A DNA stretch of 64,000 nucleotides from contig CAWGLR010000003.1 in NCBI GenBank assembly GCA_963823565.1, positions 558,001-622,000 on the forward strand. The letters run 5' to 3'. This document shows positions 47,611 through 59,055 of this stretch, in pieces (the first letter of the stretch is position 1; every line of letters begins with the position of its first letter). Both the position numbers and the translations under genes were made by a program. The notes under the pieces were generated by a model. It was given only the letters and a program-made list of their open reading frames with translations, was not told the DNA's origin and did not search any database. This DNA is from RHKX01 sp963823565. GTDB lineage: Bacteria > Actinomycetota > Thermoleophilia > Solirubrobacterales > 70-9.

Positions 47611-49959
47611 TCAGTCGCCCCCGTGAGCGGCGAGGTCGCGCTCGAGCGCCTCCCGCATCATCGGCTCCGGCATCGGCCGGTCGATCAGGAAGCCCTGGCC
47701 GTAACGGCAGCCGAGCTCGAGGAGCCGGTCCGCCTGCTCGCGCCGCTCGATCCCCTCGGCGATCACCCGGAGCCCGAGCGAGTGCGCGATCTCGAGGATC
47801 GCCTTCGCCAGCGCCGAGTCGTCGCCCTGGCGGCCGAGCCCGTCCACGAACGGCTTCGGGATCTTCAGCAGGTCGATCGGGAAGTGCTGGAGATGCCGCA
47901 GCGAGGAGAAGCCGGTGCCGAAGTCGTCGACGCCGAGCTCGACGTCGAGGTCGCTGAGCCGCTGGAGCAGGGCGGCGGTCTGGCGGGCATCGCCGCCGAA
48001 CGCGCTCTCGGTCAGCTCCAACGTCAGGCTGCCGGGGTCCAGTCCGCTCGTCTCGAGCGCCGACGCCACCTCGTCGACGATCGAGCCCTGCTCGAGCTGG
48101 AGCAGCGAGACGTTGACGCTGATCGCGAAGCCGGGGCGGATCCTGCCGTCGCGCTGCCATCCCGCAGCCTCGCGGCAGGCGGTCTCGAGCACGTGACGTC
48201 CGAGGGCGAGGATCGTTCCGGTCTGCTCCGCGAGCGGGATGAACTCGCCCGGCGGCAGCAGCCCCCGGGAGGGATGGCGCCAGCGGACCAGCGCCTCGGC
48301 CCCGGCCACGCGGCCGCTCGCGAGCTCGACGACCGGCTGGTAGTGGACGACGAGCTGGTCCTCGGCGATCGCGCGCTTGAGCTCGGCCTCGAGCTCGAGC
48401 CGCTCGACGACGGAGGTGTGCATCTCGGGCTGGAAGGACTCGTGCCGTCCGGCGCCGTGGCGCTTGGCCTCGTACATCGCGAGGTCCGCGTTGCGCAGGA
48501 GGTCATCGGAGGGGCTGGATCCCGTCGCCACCCCGATCGAGCCGGAGAGCGACACCTCCTTGCCGCGGACGGAGAACGGATGCTCGAGCGCGGCGAGGAT
48601 GCGGTCGGCGAGCTCGTGGACGTCCGTGCGGTCGGCGTCCTCGACGAGGACGGCGAACTCGTCGCCGCCGAAGCGGGCGGCCGTGTCACCGGCCTCGACG
48701 CAGCCGGCGAGCCGCCGGGCGACGGCGATCAGCAGCTCGTCGCCGGCGGAGTGGCCGAGGCTGTCGTTGACGTTCTTGAACTCGTCGAGGTCGCAGAAGA
48801 GGATGCCCACCTTCGTCCCCGACCGCTCCGCTCGCGCCAGGGCCTGATCGAGGCGGTCGGCGAGCAGGTTGCGGTTGGGCAGCTTCGTCAGCGGGTCCTG
48901 GAGCGCCTGGTCGATCGCGTCCTGGACAGTGCGGGCGTCGGTCAGGGCGATGCTCGCGTGCTTGGCGAAGGCGACGAGGATCTCGCGCTCGGCTTCCGTG
49001 TAGGCGTGGACCTCCTCCTCGCGCGCGACCGTGAGGCTCCCGACGACCTTGCCGCCCTCGCGCACCGGGGTGGCCATCGCCGACTTGACCCCGAACCGCG
49101 CGAAACTGGGGATCGCGGCGTCGTCGTCGGCGTAGCCCTCGATCACGACCAGGTCCTCGGCGAGGATCGCCTTGCCGCCGGCGCCCTCGCCGACGCGCCC
49201 GACCCTGACGTGCTCGAGCATCTCCGGCGGGATCCCGTGGGAGGCGACCATGACCATCCGCGTCGGGTCCTCCCGGTCGATCAGCCGCAGGCCGACCGTC
49301 TCGTCCTCGAGCAGCTCGGAGGCGCCCTCGACGATCGCCTCGAGGACGTCGTCGATCGCCAGGCGGCTGACGATCGAGCTCTGGATCCGCGAGAGGCGCT
49401 CGAACAGTCGCTGGCGCTCCTGAAGCGATTCGACCAGCAGCTCGTTCTCCGCCCGACGCCGCTCGCTCTCGACGCGCTGGGCGCGCTCCGCATCCATCGT
49501 CCTGATCGTCCTCAGGGTCAGCGAGAGGACGCGGGCCGCGGCTCGCAGCAGGCTCGCCTCCTCGCCCGAGAACGGCTCGTCGGCGCGCGCGAGCACGAGA
49601 TGGTCGAGCGACTCGTCGTCGATCGGGATCGCGACCGCGCCGCATTCGCCGACGCCGCGCACCGGCAGCGTCTCGGCGCGGCCCGCGGCGACGTCCGCCA
49701 GCGGGCCGATCGGCGGCTGCTCCGATCCGAAGCCGATCGAGGCGACGATCGCCGGACCGGCCGGGTCGCTCGCGAGGACGGCGCCGGCCTCCGATTCGGT
49801 CACCTCGGCGGCGCGCTCGACCGCCGCCCTGATCGCCGTCTCCCGGTCCTCCTTTCCGGAGAGGGCGCCGACGAACTCGGCGAGCTGCTGCGTCGTCCAG
49901 TTGCCGGACGATTCGATCTGCATCGACTGCCTCGCGGGAGCGGCCAGCCCCGGTTCCAT
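47611..49959 (-). CDS. GAF-GGDEF-EAL cyclic-di-GMP protein
   Basis: A 782-residue cytoplasmic protein. Two GAF-like sensory regions (about 20-165 and 190-345) precede a diguanylate cyclase domain with RFGGDEFAVL and a phosphodiesterase domain with GAEALVRWRHP, VDDFGTGFSSL, IAEGIERREQ and GQGFLIDRPMP. Both active sites look intact; the usual RxxD inhibitory site five residues before GGDEF is not seen (AGDTAARFGGDEF). The ATG at 49959 overlaps the FIST gene stop (TGATG), which selects it over the internal ATG at 49923. Confidence 0.92.
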   Translation of the reverse strand: MEPGLAAPARQSMQIESSGNWTTQQLAEFVGALSGKEDRETAIRAAVERAAEVTESEAGAVLASDPAGPAIVASIGFGSEQPPIGPLADVAAGRAETLPVRGVGECGAVAIPIDDESLDHLVLARADEPFSGEEASLLRAAARVLSLTLRTIRTMDAERAQRVESERRRAENELLVESLQERQRLFERLSRIQSSIVSRLAIDDVLEAIVEGASELLEDETVGLRLIDREDPTRMVMVASHGIPPEMLEHVRVGRVGEGAGGKAILAEDLVVIEGYADDDAAIPSFARFGVKSAMATPVREGGKVVGSLTVAREEEVHAYTEAEREILVAFAKHASIALTDARTVQDAIDQALQDPLTKLPNRNLLADRLDQALARAERSGTKVGILFCDLDEFKNVNDSLGHSAGDELLIAVARRLAGCVEAGDTAARFGGDEFAVLVEDADRTDVHELADRILAALEHPFSVRGKEVSLSGSIGVATGSSPSDDLLRNADLAMYEAKRHGAGRHESFQPEMHTSVVERLELEAELKRAIAEDQLVVHYQPVVELASGRVAGAEALVRWRHPSRGLLPPGEFIPLAEQTGTILALGRHVLETACREAAGWQRDGRIRPGFAISVNVSLLQLEQGSIVDEVASALETSGLDPGSLTLELTESAFGGDARQTAALLQRLSDLDVELGVDDFGTGFSSLRHLQHFPIDLLKIPKPFVDGLGRQGDDSALAKAILEIAHSLGLRVIAEGIERREQADRLLELGCRYGQGFLIDRPMPEPMMREALERDLAAHGGD

Positions 49960-51170
49960 CAGCCCAGGGCGAGGACCGCGAGGGTCTGGCTGTGAACCGC
50001 GTTCACGCCTCGCGTCCTCGCGATCTCTCCGTACGTGTAGAGCCCCGCGATCGGGGCGCCGGCGCTCTCGGCGATCAGCTCGGCCTCCTCGTCGATCACG
50101 TCGTCGCCGAGGATCCCCCGGCGCCCGATGCAGTTGAAGGCGATCAGGCCGAGCGGCGGGGAGCCGTCGAGCCGGTCGATCGCCTGGTCGCAGGCGAAGC
50201 GGGTCGAGGCGAGCACCGAGCCCGCGTCTCCCTGCATGAACCACGCGAGGCCGCCCTGGGGGACCTCGGCGGTGCAGATCAGCGATCGCTCCTCGAAGTC
50301 GGGGTCGCTGACGCAGCGGACCGGCTGCTCCCCCGTCCGCCGCCGGGCCAGGCCGAGCGGGTGGACCCGGGCCCACTTCGTGAAGGCCTCGGCGTCCTCG
50401 CGGACCTCGGCGGGTGCGTCGAAGTGGTCGAGGTAGCGATCGAGCGCAGGCTCGTCGCCGATCTCGACGACGCGATTGGCGTCGCTGCGCGTGACGAGGA
50501 CCGGCTCGCCGACCGGGCGCCAGCCGTGCGACCAGCCGAGGCCGATCGGGCCGTCGGAGCGGATCGCCGCGGCGACGACCGAGTCGCGGAGGACCTCGCC
50601 GTCGAGCAGCTGGAAGGTGCCGGCCATCCGGACGCCGTCGCCCGCGCAGCCGCCGGCCAGCGGGACGCCGGAGCCGACGACCTCGTGGACGCCGCGGATG
50701 ACCTCGTTCTGGTCCCCGGCGCGGCCGTCGGTGAGCAGCATCAGGACGCGTTCGCCGCGCTCGTCGAGGCGGCCGAGACATTCCGCGGCGCTCGCGCCGG
50801 CGCAGCGGAGGCCGCGAGAGGCGTCGCGCCCGGCGGCGGTCGCAACGTCGAAGCCGGTGCCGCCGATCGCCGTGACGACGACGCTGCCGTCGCCCGCGGA
50901 TCCGGCGGTGAGCTCGCCGGCGGTCGAGCAGCCGACGAGCGGGGTGTCGCCGGCGACGGCGCCGATCCCGGCGAGGATGCGCTCGGGGTCGAAGGCATCG
51001 GAGCAGAAGACGACCAGGAGCTTCGCCTCGCGCCCGGCGATGGCCTCCGCCGCGGCCGCCGCCCCGGCCTCGTGGTCGTCGGCGTCGGCGGAGCGGCCGA
51101 CCCCGACCCAGCGCTCGCGAGCGACGCCCACGGCGGGGTTCGGGCGATCGGCAGTCGGCGCGGTCCCCAT
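49959..51170 (-). CDS. FIST-domain sensory protein
   Basis: A 403-residue soluble protein with FIST_N (about 25-215, LLVVFCSDAFDPERILAGI, VGCSTAGELT, MLLTDGRAGDQNEV) and FIST_C (about 225-390, FMQGDAGSVLAS, FNCIGRRGILGD, GLYTYGEIA). FIST domains are thought to bind small ligands such as amino acids and often sit next to signalling enzymes. Here it is translated just ahead of a GGDEF-EAL protein with a one-base overlap, so it probably delivers its signal to c-di-GMP turnover. Confidence 0.9.
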   Translation of the reverse strand: MGTAPTADRPNPAVGVARERWVGVGRSADADDHEAGAAAAAEAIAGREAKLLVVFCSDAFDPERILAGIGAVAGDTPLVGCSTAGELTAGSAGDGSVVVTAIGGTGFDVATAAGRDASRGLRCAGASAAECLGRLDERGERVLMLLTDGRAGDQNEVIRGVHEVVGSGVPLAGGCAGDGVRMAGTFQLLDGEVLRDSVVAAAIRSDGPIGLGWSHGWRPVGEPVLVTRSDANRVVEIGDEPALDRYLDHFDAPAEVREDAEAFTKWARVHPLGLARRRTGEQPVRCVSDPDFEERSLICTAEVPQGGLAWFMQGDAGSVLASTRFACDQAIDRLDGSPPLGLIAFNCIGRRGILGDDVIDEEAELIAESAGAPIAGLYTYGEIARTRGVNAVHSQTLAVLALG

Positions 51171-51233
51171 CTCCCCATGGCTATCGGCAGGATGGCGGCT
51201 GCGGTTTAGCCGTCCGGCCGCCGGTTGGGCGCC

Positions 51234-52679
51234 TCAACCGGACGCCGCAGCGGCGTTTCGCGCCAGCTCGACCAGCAGCCGCGCCCCGAAGCCGGTGGCG
51301 CCCTTGCCGAGATACTCGCGCGGGACGTCCCACGAGGTGCCGGCGATGTCCAGGTGCGCCCACGGCACGCCCGCGGCGAACGGCTCGAGGAACTCGGCCG
51401 CGTAGATCGCCCCCGCCTCGCGCTTGGCGCCACTGTTGGAGAGGTCCGCGTGGGTCCCGCGGGTGAGTTCCCGGTACTCGGGGTGCATCGGCATCCGCCA
51501 GGCGAGCTCGCCGACGATCGCCCCGGCGCGCTCGACCTCGGCCGCCCACTCGTCGTCGTTGGCGAAGAGGCCCGCGTACGTGGAGCCGAGCGCGACCATG
51601 ATCGCGCCGGTCAGCGTCGCGACGTCGACGATCCGCTCGGCTCCCTCGCGCGCGCACCACGTCAGCGCGTCGGCGAGGATCAGCCTGCCCTCGGCGTCGG
51701 TGTTGTTGACCTCGACCGTCGTGCCGTCGAGCTGGGTGATGATGTCGCCCGGTCGCATGGCGCGGCCGCCCGGCATGTTCTCGACCGCGGGGACGACGGC
51801 GATGAGGTTCACCGCGAGGCCGAGCTCGGCAATCGCCGCGGTCGCCTCGATCACCGCCGCCCCGCCGGTCATGTCCTTCTTCATCAGCTCCATGCCCTGG
51901 CTGGGCTTGATCGAGATGCCGCCGCTGTCGAAGGTGACGCCCTTGCCCACGAACCCGAGCCGGGGCCCCGACGCGCCGGGGCCCGAGTGGCGCAGCACGA
52001 TCAGCGCCGGCTCCTTCGCCGAGCCGGCGGCGACCGCGAGCAGGCCCCCGAAGCCCTCCTCCTCGAGCCGGGCGCGGTCGAGGACCTCGGCCTCGACTCC
52101 CTCGTGCTCGTCGGCGATCTCGCGGGCGCGGGCCGCCAGCGTCTCGGGATCGAGCACGTTGGCCGGGAGGTTCTGCAGGTCACGGACCCGGTTGGCCGCC
52201 TCGGCGCTCGCGGTCGCGACGGGGACGGTCTCGGCGGCGGCGCCGGGGTCGGCGACGCCGTGGAGCGCCAGCGACTCGACGGCGGTCACCGGCTCGTCGC
52301 CGGTGTCGCCCTTGTAGCGGTCGAAGCGGTAGGCGGCGAGGATCGTCCCCGAGGCGAGGGCCGGAGGGGAGCCGGCTCCGGGCGGGCACTCCCAGGCGAG
52401 GGAGCGGGCCTCGAGCCGCCGGGCCTGGGCGACGCCGACGGCGGCGGCCGCCCGGACCCGGTCCGGGATGAGGTCGTCGCGGTCGCCGAGCCCGACGACG
52501 AGGACGCGCCGCCCGCCCTCGGGGCGCACGACGGTGAGGGACTTCGAGGACGACCTGACGTCCTCGGCCCCGGGGGCGCCGGCGAGCCAGGAGGGAAGGT
52601 CGTCGCCCGCGAAGACGCCGACGCAGAGGAGGTCGGCGTCGCTCTCGGCGAGGGGTGCGTCGGCGATCTCGACCCGCAT
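51234..52679 (-). CDS. pepA: Leucyl aminopeptidase (M17 family)
   Basis: A 481-residue dinuclear-metal aminopeptidase. Metal and catalytic residues appear in GFVGKGVTFDSGGISIKPS, the lysine-containing MKKDMTGGAAV, and the NTDAEGRLILADAL signature. It trims N-terminal residues from peptides in the cytoplasm. Standard length. Divergent from the thiolase; TATCGT lies 9 nt before its ATG at 52679. Confidence 0.94.
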   Translation of the reverse strand: MRVEIADAPLAESDADLLCVGVFAGDDLPSWLAGAPGAEDVRSSSKSLTVVRPEGGRRVLVVGLGDRDDLIPDRVRAAAAVGVAQARRLEARSLAWECPPGAGSPPALASGTILAAYRFDRYKGDTGDEPVTAVESLALHGVADPGAAAETVPVATASAEAANRVRDLQNLPANVLDPETLAARAREIADEHEGVEAEVLDRARLEEEGFGGLLAVAAGSAKEPALIVLRHSGPGASGPRLGFVGKGVTFDSGGISIKPSQGMELMKKDMTGGAAVIEATAAIAELGLAVNLIAVVPAVENMPGGRAMRPGDIITQLDGTTVEVNNTDAEGRLILADALTWCAREGAERIVDVATLTGAIMVALGSTYAGLFANDDEWAAEVERAGAIVGELAWRMPMHPEYRELTRGTHADLSNSGAKREAGAIYAAEFLEPFAAGVPWAHLDIAGTSWDVPREYLGKGATGFGARLLVELARNAAAASG

Positions 52680-52688
52680 GGCCGCGGC

Positions 52689-52723
52689 ACGATATCCGCC
52701 GGCCGGAGCCGCGCCACTACGAT
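52689..52723. promoter_or_regulatory. Divergent promoters of pepA and the thiolase gene
   Basis: TATCGT on the minus strand (52694-52689) serves pepA with near-leaderless spacing. TACGAT on the plus strand (52718-52723) would give the thiolase mRNA a leader of about 40 nt with AGGAGA (52754-52759) before ATG 52770. Confidence 0.45.
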
Positions 52724-52769
52724 TCCGGGCCGCCCACGTATCTCTCGTCCCGCAGGAGAACCCTCAGAT

Positions 52770-53943
<1,174 letters not shown>

Positions 53944-53945
<2 letters not shown>

Positions 53946-54024
53946 GAGCGCGCTGGCCGGCGTCCTCGTCGGCTTGCGGCCTTGGGGCCGCGGCGCCTCC
54001 TGCGTCCTTGGCCAGCGCACTCTC
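53944..54024. terminator. Long-armed cruciform-like structure after the thiolase gene
   Basis: GAGAGCGCGCTGGCC (53944-53958) pairs with GGCCAGCGCACTCTC (54010-54024) with one mismatch. The 51-nt interval holds GCGGCC-TTGG-GGCCGC (53976-53991). The left arm begins inside the stop codon. Confidence 0.55.
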
Positions 54025-54057
54025 GGATCCTCGAGAAAGCAGCGACCGCTCCGGCCG

Positions 54058-54063
54058 TACCCT
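54058..54063 (+). promoter_or_regulatory. -10 box of the HAD gene, leaderless spacing
   Basis: TACCCT followed by 7 nt and the ATG at 54071. Confidence 0.5.
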
Positions 54064-54070
54064 CAAGCGC

Positions 54071-54823
54071 ATGCCACGAGGAGCCGCCTTCTTCGACCTC
54101 GACCGGACGCTGATGTCCGGCTCGAGCGGGGCGCAGTTCGGCCGGGCTGCCTTCCGCAGCGGGATGGTCAGCCGGCGGCAGATGACGCGGTGGGCGTTCC
54201 AGCACGTGCGCTACCGGCTGCGCGGGGCGAGCGACGAGGACACCGAGGCGCTGGTCGAGGAGCTGAGGGAGCTGCTCCACGGGGTCCCGGAGCGGGACCT
54301 GAAGCGGATGGTCCCCGACCTGATGGCGAGCATCCTGCCGCGCATCTATCCGCAGATGCTGGCCGAGGTGCGGGCGCACCAGGACGCGGGGCGGCCGGCG
54401 TTCATCGTCAGCGCCGCGAGCCATGGGGTCGTCGAGTTGCTCGCGCAGGTCCTCGACATGGAGGGCGGCATCGGCAGCCGCTACGAGGTCGACGAGCACG
54501 GCCGCTACACCGGCGAGCTGGTCGGCGGCCTCAACTACGGAGCGCTGAAGATCGGGCCGATGCGGCGGTTCGCCGCCGACCATGGAATCGACCTCGACGC
54601 GAGCTGGGCGTACTCGGACTCGATCTCCGACCTGCCGATGCTGGAGCTCGTCGGCAACCCGGTCGCCGTCAACCCCGACGCCGAGCTCGCCGCCGTCGCC
54701 CGCGAGCGGGGCTGGCAGGTGATGCGGTTCGAGCGGCTCGGCCGCCGGCTCGCGATCGCCGCCTCGGTCGCGACGACCGCCGCCGTCGGCGGCGGCGCGT
54801 GGCTGCGGCGCCGGCGGCGCTGA
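54071..54823 (+). CDS. HAD-IB family phosphatase (SerB-like)
   Basis: A 250-residue HAD hydrolase. The nucleophile motif is FFDLDRTLMSGSS, motif II FIVSAASHG, and motif IV YSDSISDLPMLELVGNPVAV. The subfamily IB includes phosphoserine phosphatases and mycobacterial SerB2-like and CicA-like proteins; substrate uncertain. The C-terminus has a hydrophobic segment before Arg-rich WLRRRRR, a possible membrane tail. Starts at ATG 54071 by its -10 box spacing. Confidence 0.88.
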   Translation: MPRGAAFFDLDRTLMSGSSGAQFGRAAFRSGMVSRRQMTRWAFQHVRYRLRGASDEDTEALVEELRELLHGVPERDLKRMVPDLMASILPRIYPQMLAEVRAHQDAGRPAFIVSAASHGVVELLAQVLDMEGGIGSRYEVDEHGRYTGELVGGLNYGALKIGPMRRFAADHGIDLDASWAYSDSISDLPMLELVGNPVAVNPDAELAAVARERGWQVMRFERLGRRLAIAASVATTAAVGGGAWLRRRRR

Positions 54824-54852
54824 AACCCGTCGCCGCGGCGACGGCGATGGAT

Positions 54853-54858
54853 TAGGGT
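54853..54858 (+). promoter_or_regulatory. -10 box of the amidase gene, leaderless spacing
   Basis: TAGGGT followed by 7 nt and the ATG at 54866. Confidence 0.55.
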
Positions 54859-54865
54859 CGCCGGG

Positions 54866-56290
54866 ATGGACGAGGTCGAGCTCGCCTACGCCGGGATCGC
54901 CCGGCAGGCCGAGCTCCTGCGCGAGCGGGAGATCTCCTCGCGCGAGCTGGTCGAGCTCTACATCGGGCGCATCGAGCGGCACGATCCGGGGCTCAACGCG
55001 TTCCGCGTGGTCCTCGCCGAGCGCGCCCGGACCGAGGCCGACGACGCCGACCGCCGGCTCGCCGCGGGTGAGACGGCGCCCCTGCTCGGGGTGCCGATCG
55101 CAGTCAAGGACAACGTCGACGTCGCCGGCGAGCTGACGGCCATGGGGACCGTGGGCTGGGACGAGCCGGCGGCGGCCGACTGCGCTCACTACCGGCGGTT
55201 GCGGGAGGCGGGGGCCGTGCTGATCGGCAAGACGAACCTCTCCGACCTCGCGATCTGGCCCTTCACCGAGACCGAACCGTGGGGGGAGACGCGCAATCCC
55301 TGGGATGCCTCGCGCAGCCCCGGGGGCTCGAGCGGCGGCTCGGGGGCCGCGGTCGCCGCCGGCCTCGTCGGCGCCGCCTCGGCCTCCGACGGCGGCGGGT
55401 CGATCCGCATCCCCGCGACCAACTGCGGACTGTTCGGGCTGAAGCCGCAGCGCGGTCGGGTCAGCCTGATGCCCGATCCCGAGCACTGGCTCGGCCTGTC
55501 GGTCACCGGATGCCTGACCCGGCGGGTGGCCGACACGGCGCTCTGGCTCGACGTCGCGGCCGGCGCCGAGCCGGGAGACGTCGACACCCCTCCGCCCCCT
55601 GAGCGGCCCTACGCCGAGTCGGCGCGGACCGCGCCGCCCAATCTCCGCGTGGCGATGACGACGACTGCGCCGCGTCCGGCGGCCCCGCCGATCATCTCCG
55701 ACGAGGTCAAGGAGGCCGTCGCCCAGGTCGCCGACGTCCTCGCCGGGCTCGGGCACGCGGTCGAGGAGCACGACCCCGACTGGGGCGGGATCGGCAACGA
55801 CATCACTCCGCGCTACCTCGGCGGGATCGCCGAGGACGGATCGAGGGTTCCCTACCCGGAGCGACTCGAGGCGCGGACGCGAGGGATGATCCGCCTCGGT
55901 CGCATGCTGCCGCGGCGGGTGGTGGAGAGGGCGCGCGAGAACGAGCGCAAGCACTCGGCCCGCCTCAACGCCATCTTCGACGACTTCGACGTGCTGCTGA
56001 TGCCGGTCGTCGGCATCCCCGCCCCCGAGATCGGCCGCTGGGCCGGGCGCGGGGCGGTGCGGACCCTGATGTCGATCTCGCGGGCGTATCCCTGCTCGAT
56101 CGCGTGGAACTACACCGGCCAGCCGGCCGCCTCGATCCCGCTGCCGCCGCAGACCGCCGGCGGGGTGCCGCTCTCGGCGCAGCTCGTCGCGCCGCCCAAT
56201 CGGGAGGACCTGCTGATCTCCCTCGCCGCGCACCTCGAGGCCGAGATCGGCTGGGCGGAGCGGACGCCGGAGGATCGGCTGACCGCATAG
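54866..56290 (+). CDS. Amidase signature family enzyme
   Basis: A 474-residue amidase. The Ser-cisSer-Lys triad is visible: Lys in GVPIAVKDNVD, cis-Ser in SPGGSSGGSGAAVAAG and the nucleophile in SDGGGSIRIPA. NCGLFGLKPQRGRV follows as in the family. It hydrolyses small amides; the substrate is not predictable. GatA is unlikely because gatB and gatC are not adjacent. There is no signal peptide. Confidence 0.92.
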   Translation: MDEVELAYAGIARQAELLREREISSRELVELYIGRIERHDPGLNAFRVVLAERARTEADDADRRLAAGETAPLLGVPIAVKDNVDVAGELTAMGTVGWDEPAAADCAHYRRLREAGAVLIGKTNLSDLAIWPFTETEPWGETRNPWDASRSPGGSSGGSGAAVAAGLVGAASASDGGGSIRIPATNCGLFGLKPQRGRVSLMPDPEHWLGLSVTGCLTRRVADTALWLDVAAGAEPGDVDTPPPPERPYAESARTAPPNLRVAMTTTAPRPAAPPIISDEVKEAVAQVADVLAGLGHAVEEHDPDWGGIGNDITPRYLGGIAEDGSRVPYPERLEARTRGMIRLGRMLPRRVVERARENERKHSARLNAIFDDFDVLLMPVVGIPAPEIGRWAGRGAVRTLMSISRAYPCSIAWNYTGQPAASIPLPPQTAGGVPLSAQLVAPPNREDLLISLAAHLEAEIGWAERTPEDRLTA

Positions 56291-56337
56291 AGCGCGTCGG
56301 GCCTCGCCCGCGGCCGAAGCCGTTCATTCGATCGGGG

Positions 56338-56343
56338 TAGCCT
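56338..56343 (+). promoter_or_regulatory. -10 box of the mutase gene, leaderless spacing
   Basis: TAGCCT followed by CCAGTC and the ATG at 56350. Confidence 0.55.
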
Positions 56344-56349
56344 CCAGTC

Positions 56350-58008
<1,659 letters not shown>

Positions 58009-58022
58009 CCCGCCCACCGCTC

Positions 58023-58190
58023 GCGCTCTTCGAGAAGCGCCCCAAGGGGCGGGGAGGGGGTTCTCGTCCTCCGAGCCCGGCGACACGGACGAGCGAGCGG
58101 GAGGAGCGCATGAGGGCGTGTGGGGGAGGGGACCGGCCGCCCTCGCGAGCGAAGCGAGTCTCGAAGGCCGGGTCCCTCCCCCGCCCCCAC
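58023..58190. other. Structured intergenic region after the mutase gene
   Basis: The 272-bp gap 58009-58280 holds GCGCTCTTCGAGAAGCGC (58023-58040), then a hairpin pairing GTGGGGGAGGGGACCGGCC (58120-58138) with GGCCGGGTCCC...CCCCCAC (58166-58190), its loop containing CTCGC-GAGCGAA-GCGAG. No gene is seen. Confidence 0.5.
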
Positions 58191-58263
58191 GACTGGGACT
58201 CCTCCTCCTGAAAGCGATCTTGCAGTCGCAGGCCGTCGGCTAACGGTTCGCTAACACGTTCCT

Positions 58264-58269
58264 TAGGGT
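58264..58269 (+). promoter_or_regulatory. -10 box of the Rpf-like gene
   Basis: TAGGGT, 11 nt before the ATG at 58281, leaving a leader of about 4 nt. Confidence 0.4.
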
Positions 58270-58280
58270 CCGCGCCCGTC

Positions 58281-58682
58281 ATGGCTCGAATCCCACTCCG
58301 GATCACGGTCGCGCTGATCGCCTTCGGGGCGCTCCTCGCGCTGCTGCCGGCGCTCTCGCAGGGCGCCTCACCGCGCGTCAACGGCGGCCGTGAGATCCGC
58401 AAGAACATCCGTCTCTACGACGGCGTCTGGAAGCGCAACGTCGATCCCCGCCGCAAGGCCTGGGCTCAGCGCGTCGCCGATTGCGAGTCGGGGCGGAACC
58501 CGAACGCGCTCGGCTACGAGGGCAAGTACCGCGGCGCTTTCCAGTTCTCGCTCGCGACCTGGCGGGGCGCGCCGCGCTCGCCCGGGGGCGACCCGGTCGC
58601 CTACAGCTACCGGACCCAGGCCTTCGTCGCGGTCCGGCTGATGCGGCGCGACGGCAAGGGTCACTGGCCGAACTGCGGCTGA
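58281..58682 (+). CDS. Resuscitation-promoting-factor-like transglycosylase
   Basis: A 133-residue exported protein. A signal peptide (MARIPLRITVALIAFGALLA, Ala-rich cleavage near residue 29) is followed by a basic linker and an Rpf fold: DCESGRNPNALGYEG with the catalytic Glu, GAFQFSLATW, and paired Cys near the end (HWPNC). Rpf proteins cleave peptidoglycan and wake dormant actinobacteria. Here the domain stands alone, without LysM or G5 anchors. It lies between the two mutase subunit genes with separate promoters. Confidence 0.88.
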   Translation: MARIPLRITVALIAFGALLALLPALSQGASPRVNGGREIRKNIRLYDGVWKRNVDPRRKAWAQRVADCESGRNPNALGYEGKYRGAFQFSLATWRGAPRSPGGDPVAYSYRTQAFVAVRLMRRDGKGHWPNCG

Positions 58683-58706
58683 GCGGCTCGCCCGCACGGA
58701 GCGGGA

Positions 58707-58712
58707 TAGGAT
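58707..58712 (+). promoter_or_regulatory. -10 box, leaderless spacing
   Basis: TAGGAT followed by CAGCCC and the ATG at 58719. Confidence 0.55.
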
Positions 58713-58718
58713 CAGCCC

Positions 58719-59033
58719 ATGAGCAAGTTCGAGGTGGTCCGCAGCGAAGTGGATGGGTGGGACGTTCGCCGAACCGGCGAGGCCCAGGCCCTCTCCAACT
58801 ATCCGACCCGCGAGCTGGCCGAGGCGGCCGCGCGCAAGCAGCAGGAGGCCGAGGACGCGAGCGGCGGCACCGCCGACGCGATCGACGTCCGCCAGGACGT
58901 CTTCTCCGAGGGTCCCGAGGAGGAGCTCAACGCGAAGAAGACGCTCTTCGGCGTCGGCGCGGTGCTGATCGGGGTGATCGTCCTGATCGTCGTGGTGGCG
59001 TTGATCGTGGTCGCCACGGGCGTCACCTCCTGA
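58719..59033 (+). CDS. Small tail-anchored protein with DUF2188-like N-terminus
   Basis: A 104-residue protein. Residues 1-45 (VDGWDVRRTGEAQALSNYPT, then RELAEAAARKQQ) follow the DUF2188 pattern, a small domain in which W-x-V is followed by an Ala-rich helix. Residues about 76-102 form a single hydrophobic helix (VIVLIVVVALIVVA), making it a C-tail-anchored protein. Function unknown. Get3-like ATPases encoded at 26938-29000 handle tail-anchored clients in eukaryotes; a link is speculation. Confidence 0.7.
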   Translation: MSKFEVVRSEVDGWDVRRTGEAQALSNYPTRELAEAAARKQQEAEDASGGTADAIDVRQDVFSEGPEEELNAKKTLFGVGAVLIGVIVLIVVVALIVVATGVTS

Positions 59034-59042
59034 GCCCGGCGG

Positions 59043-59048
59043 TACGCT
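59043..59048 (+). promoter_or_regulatory. -10 box, leaderless spacing
   Basis: TACGCT followed by 7 nt and the ATG at 59056. Confidence 0.5.
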
Positions 59049-59055
59049 TCCGGCC

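Noticed and set aside
50000..50781. Upstream extension of the GGDEF-EAL frame to 50781
   Set aside because: The extra residues are an Arg-rich shadow of the FIST gene. The ATG at 49959 overlaps the FIST stop and starts a sensible GAF region.
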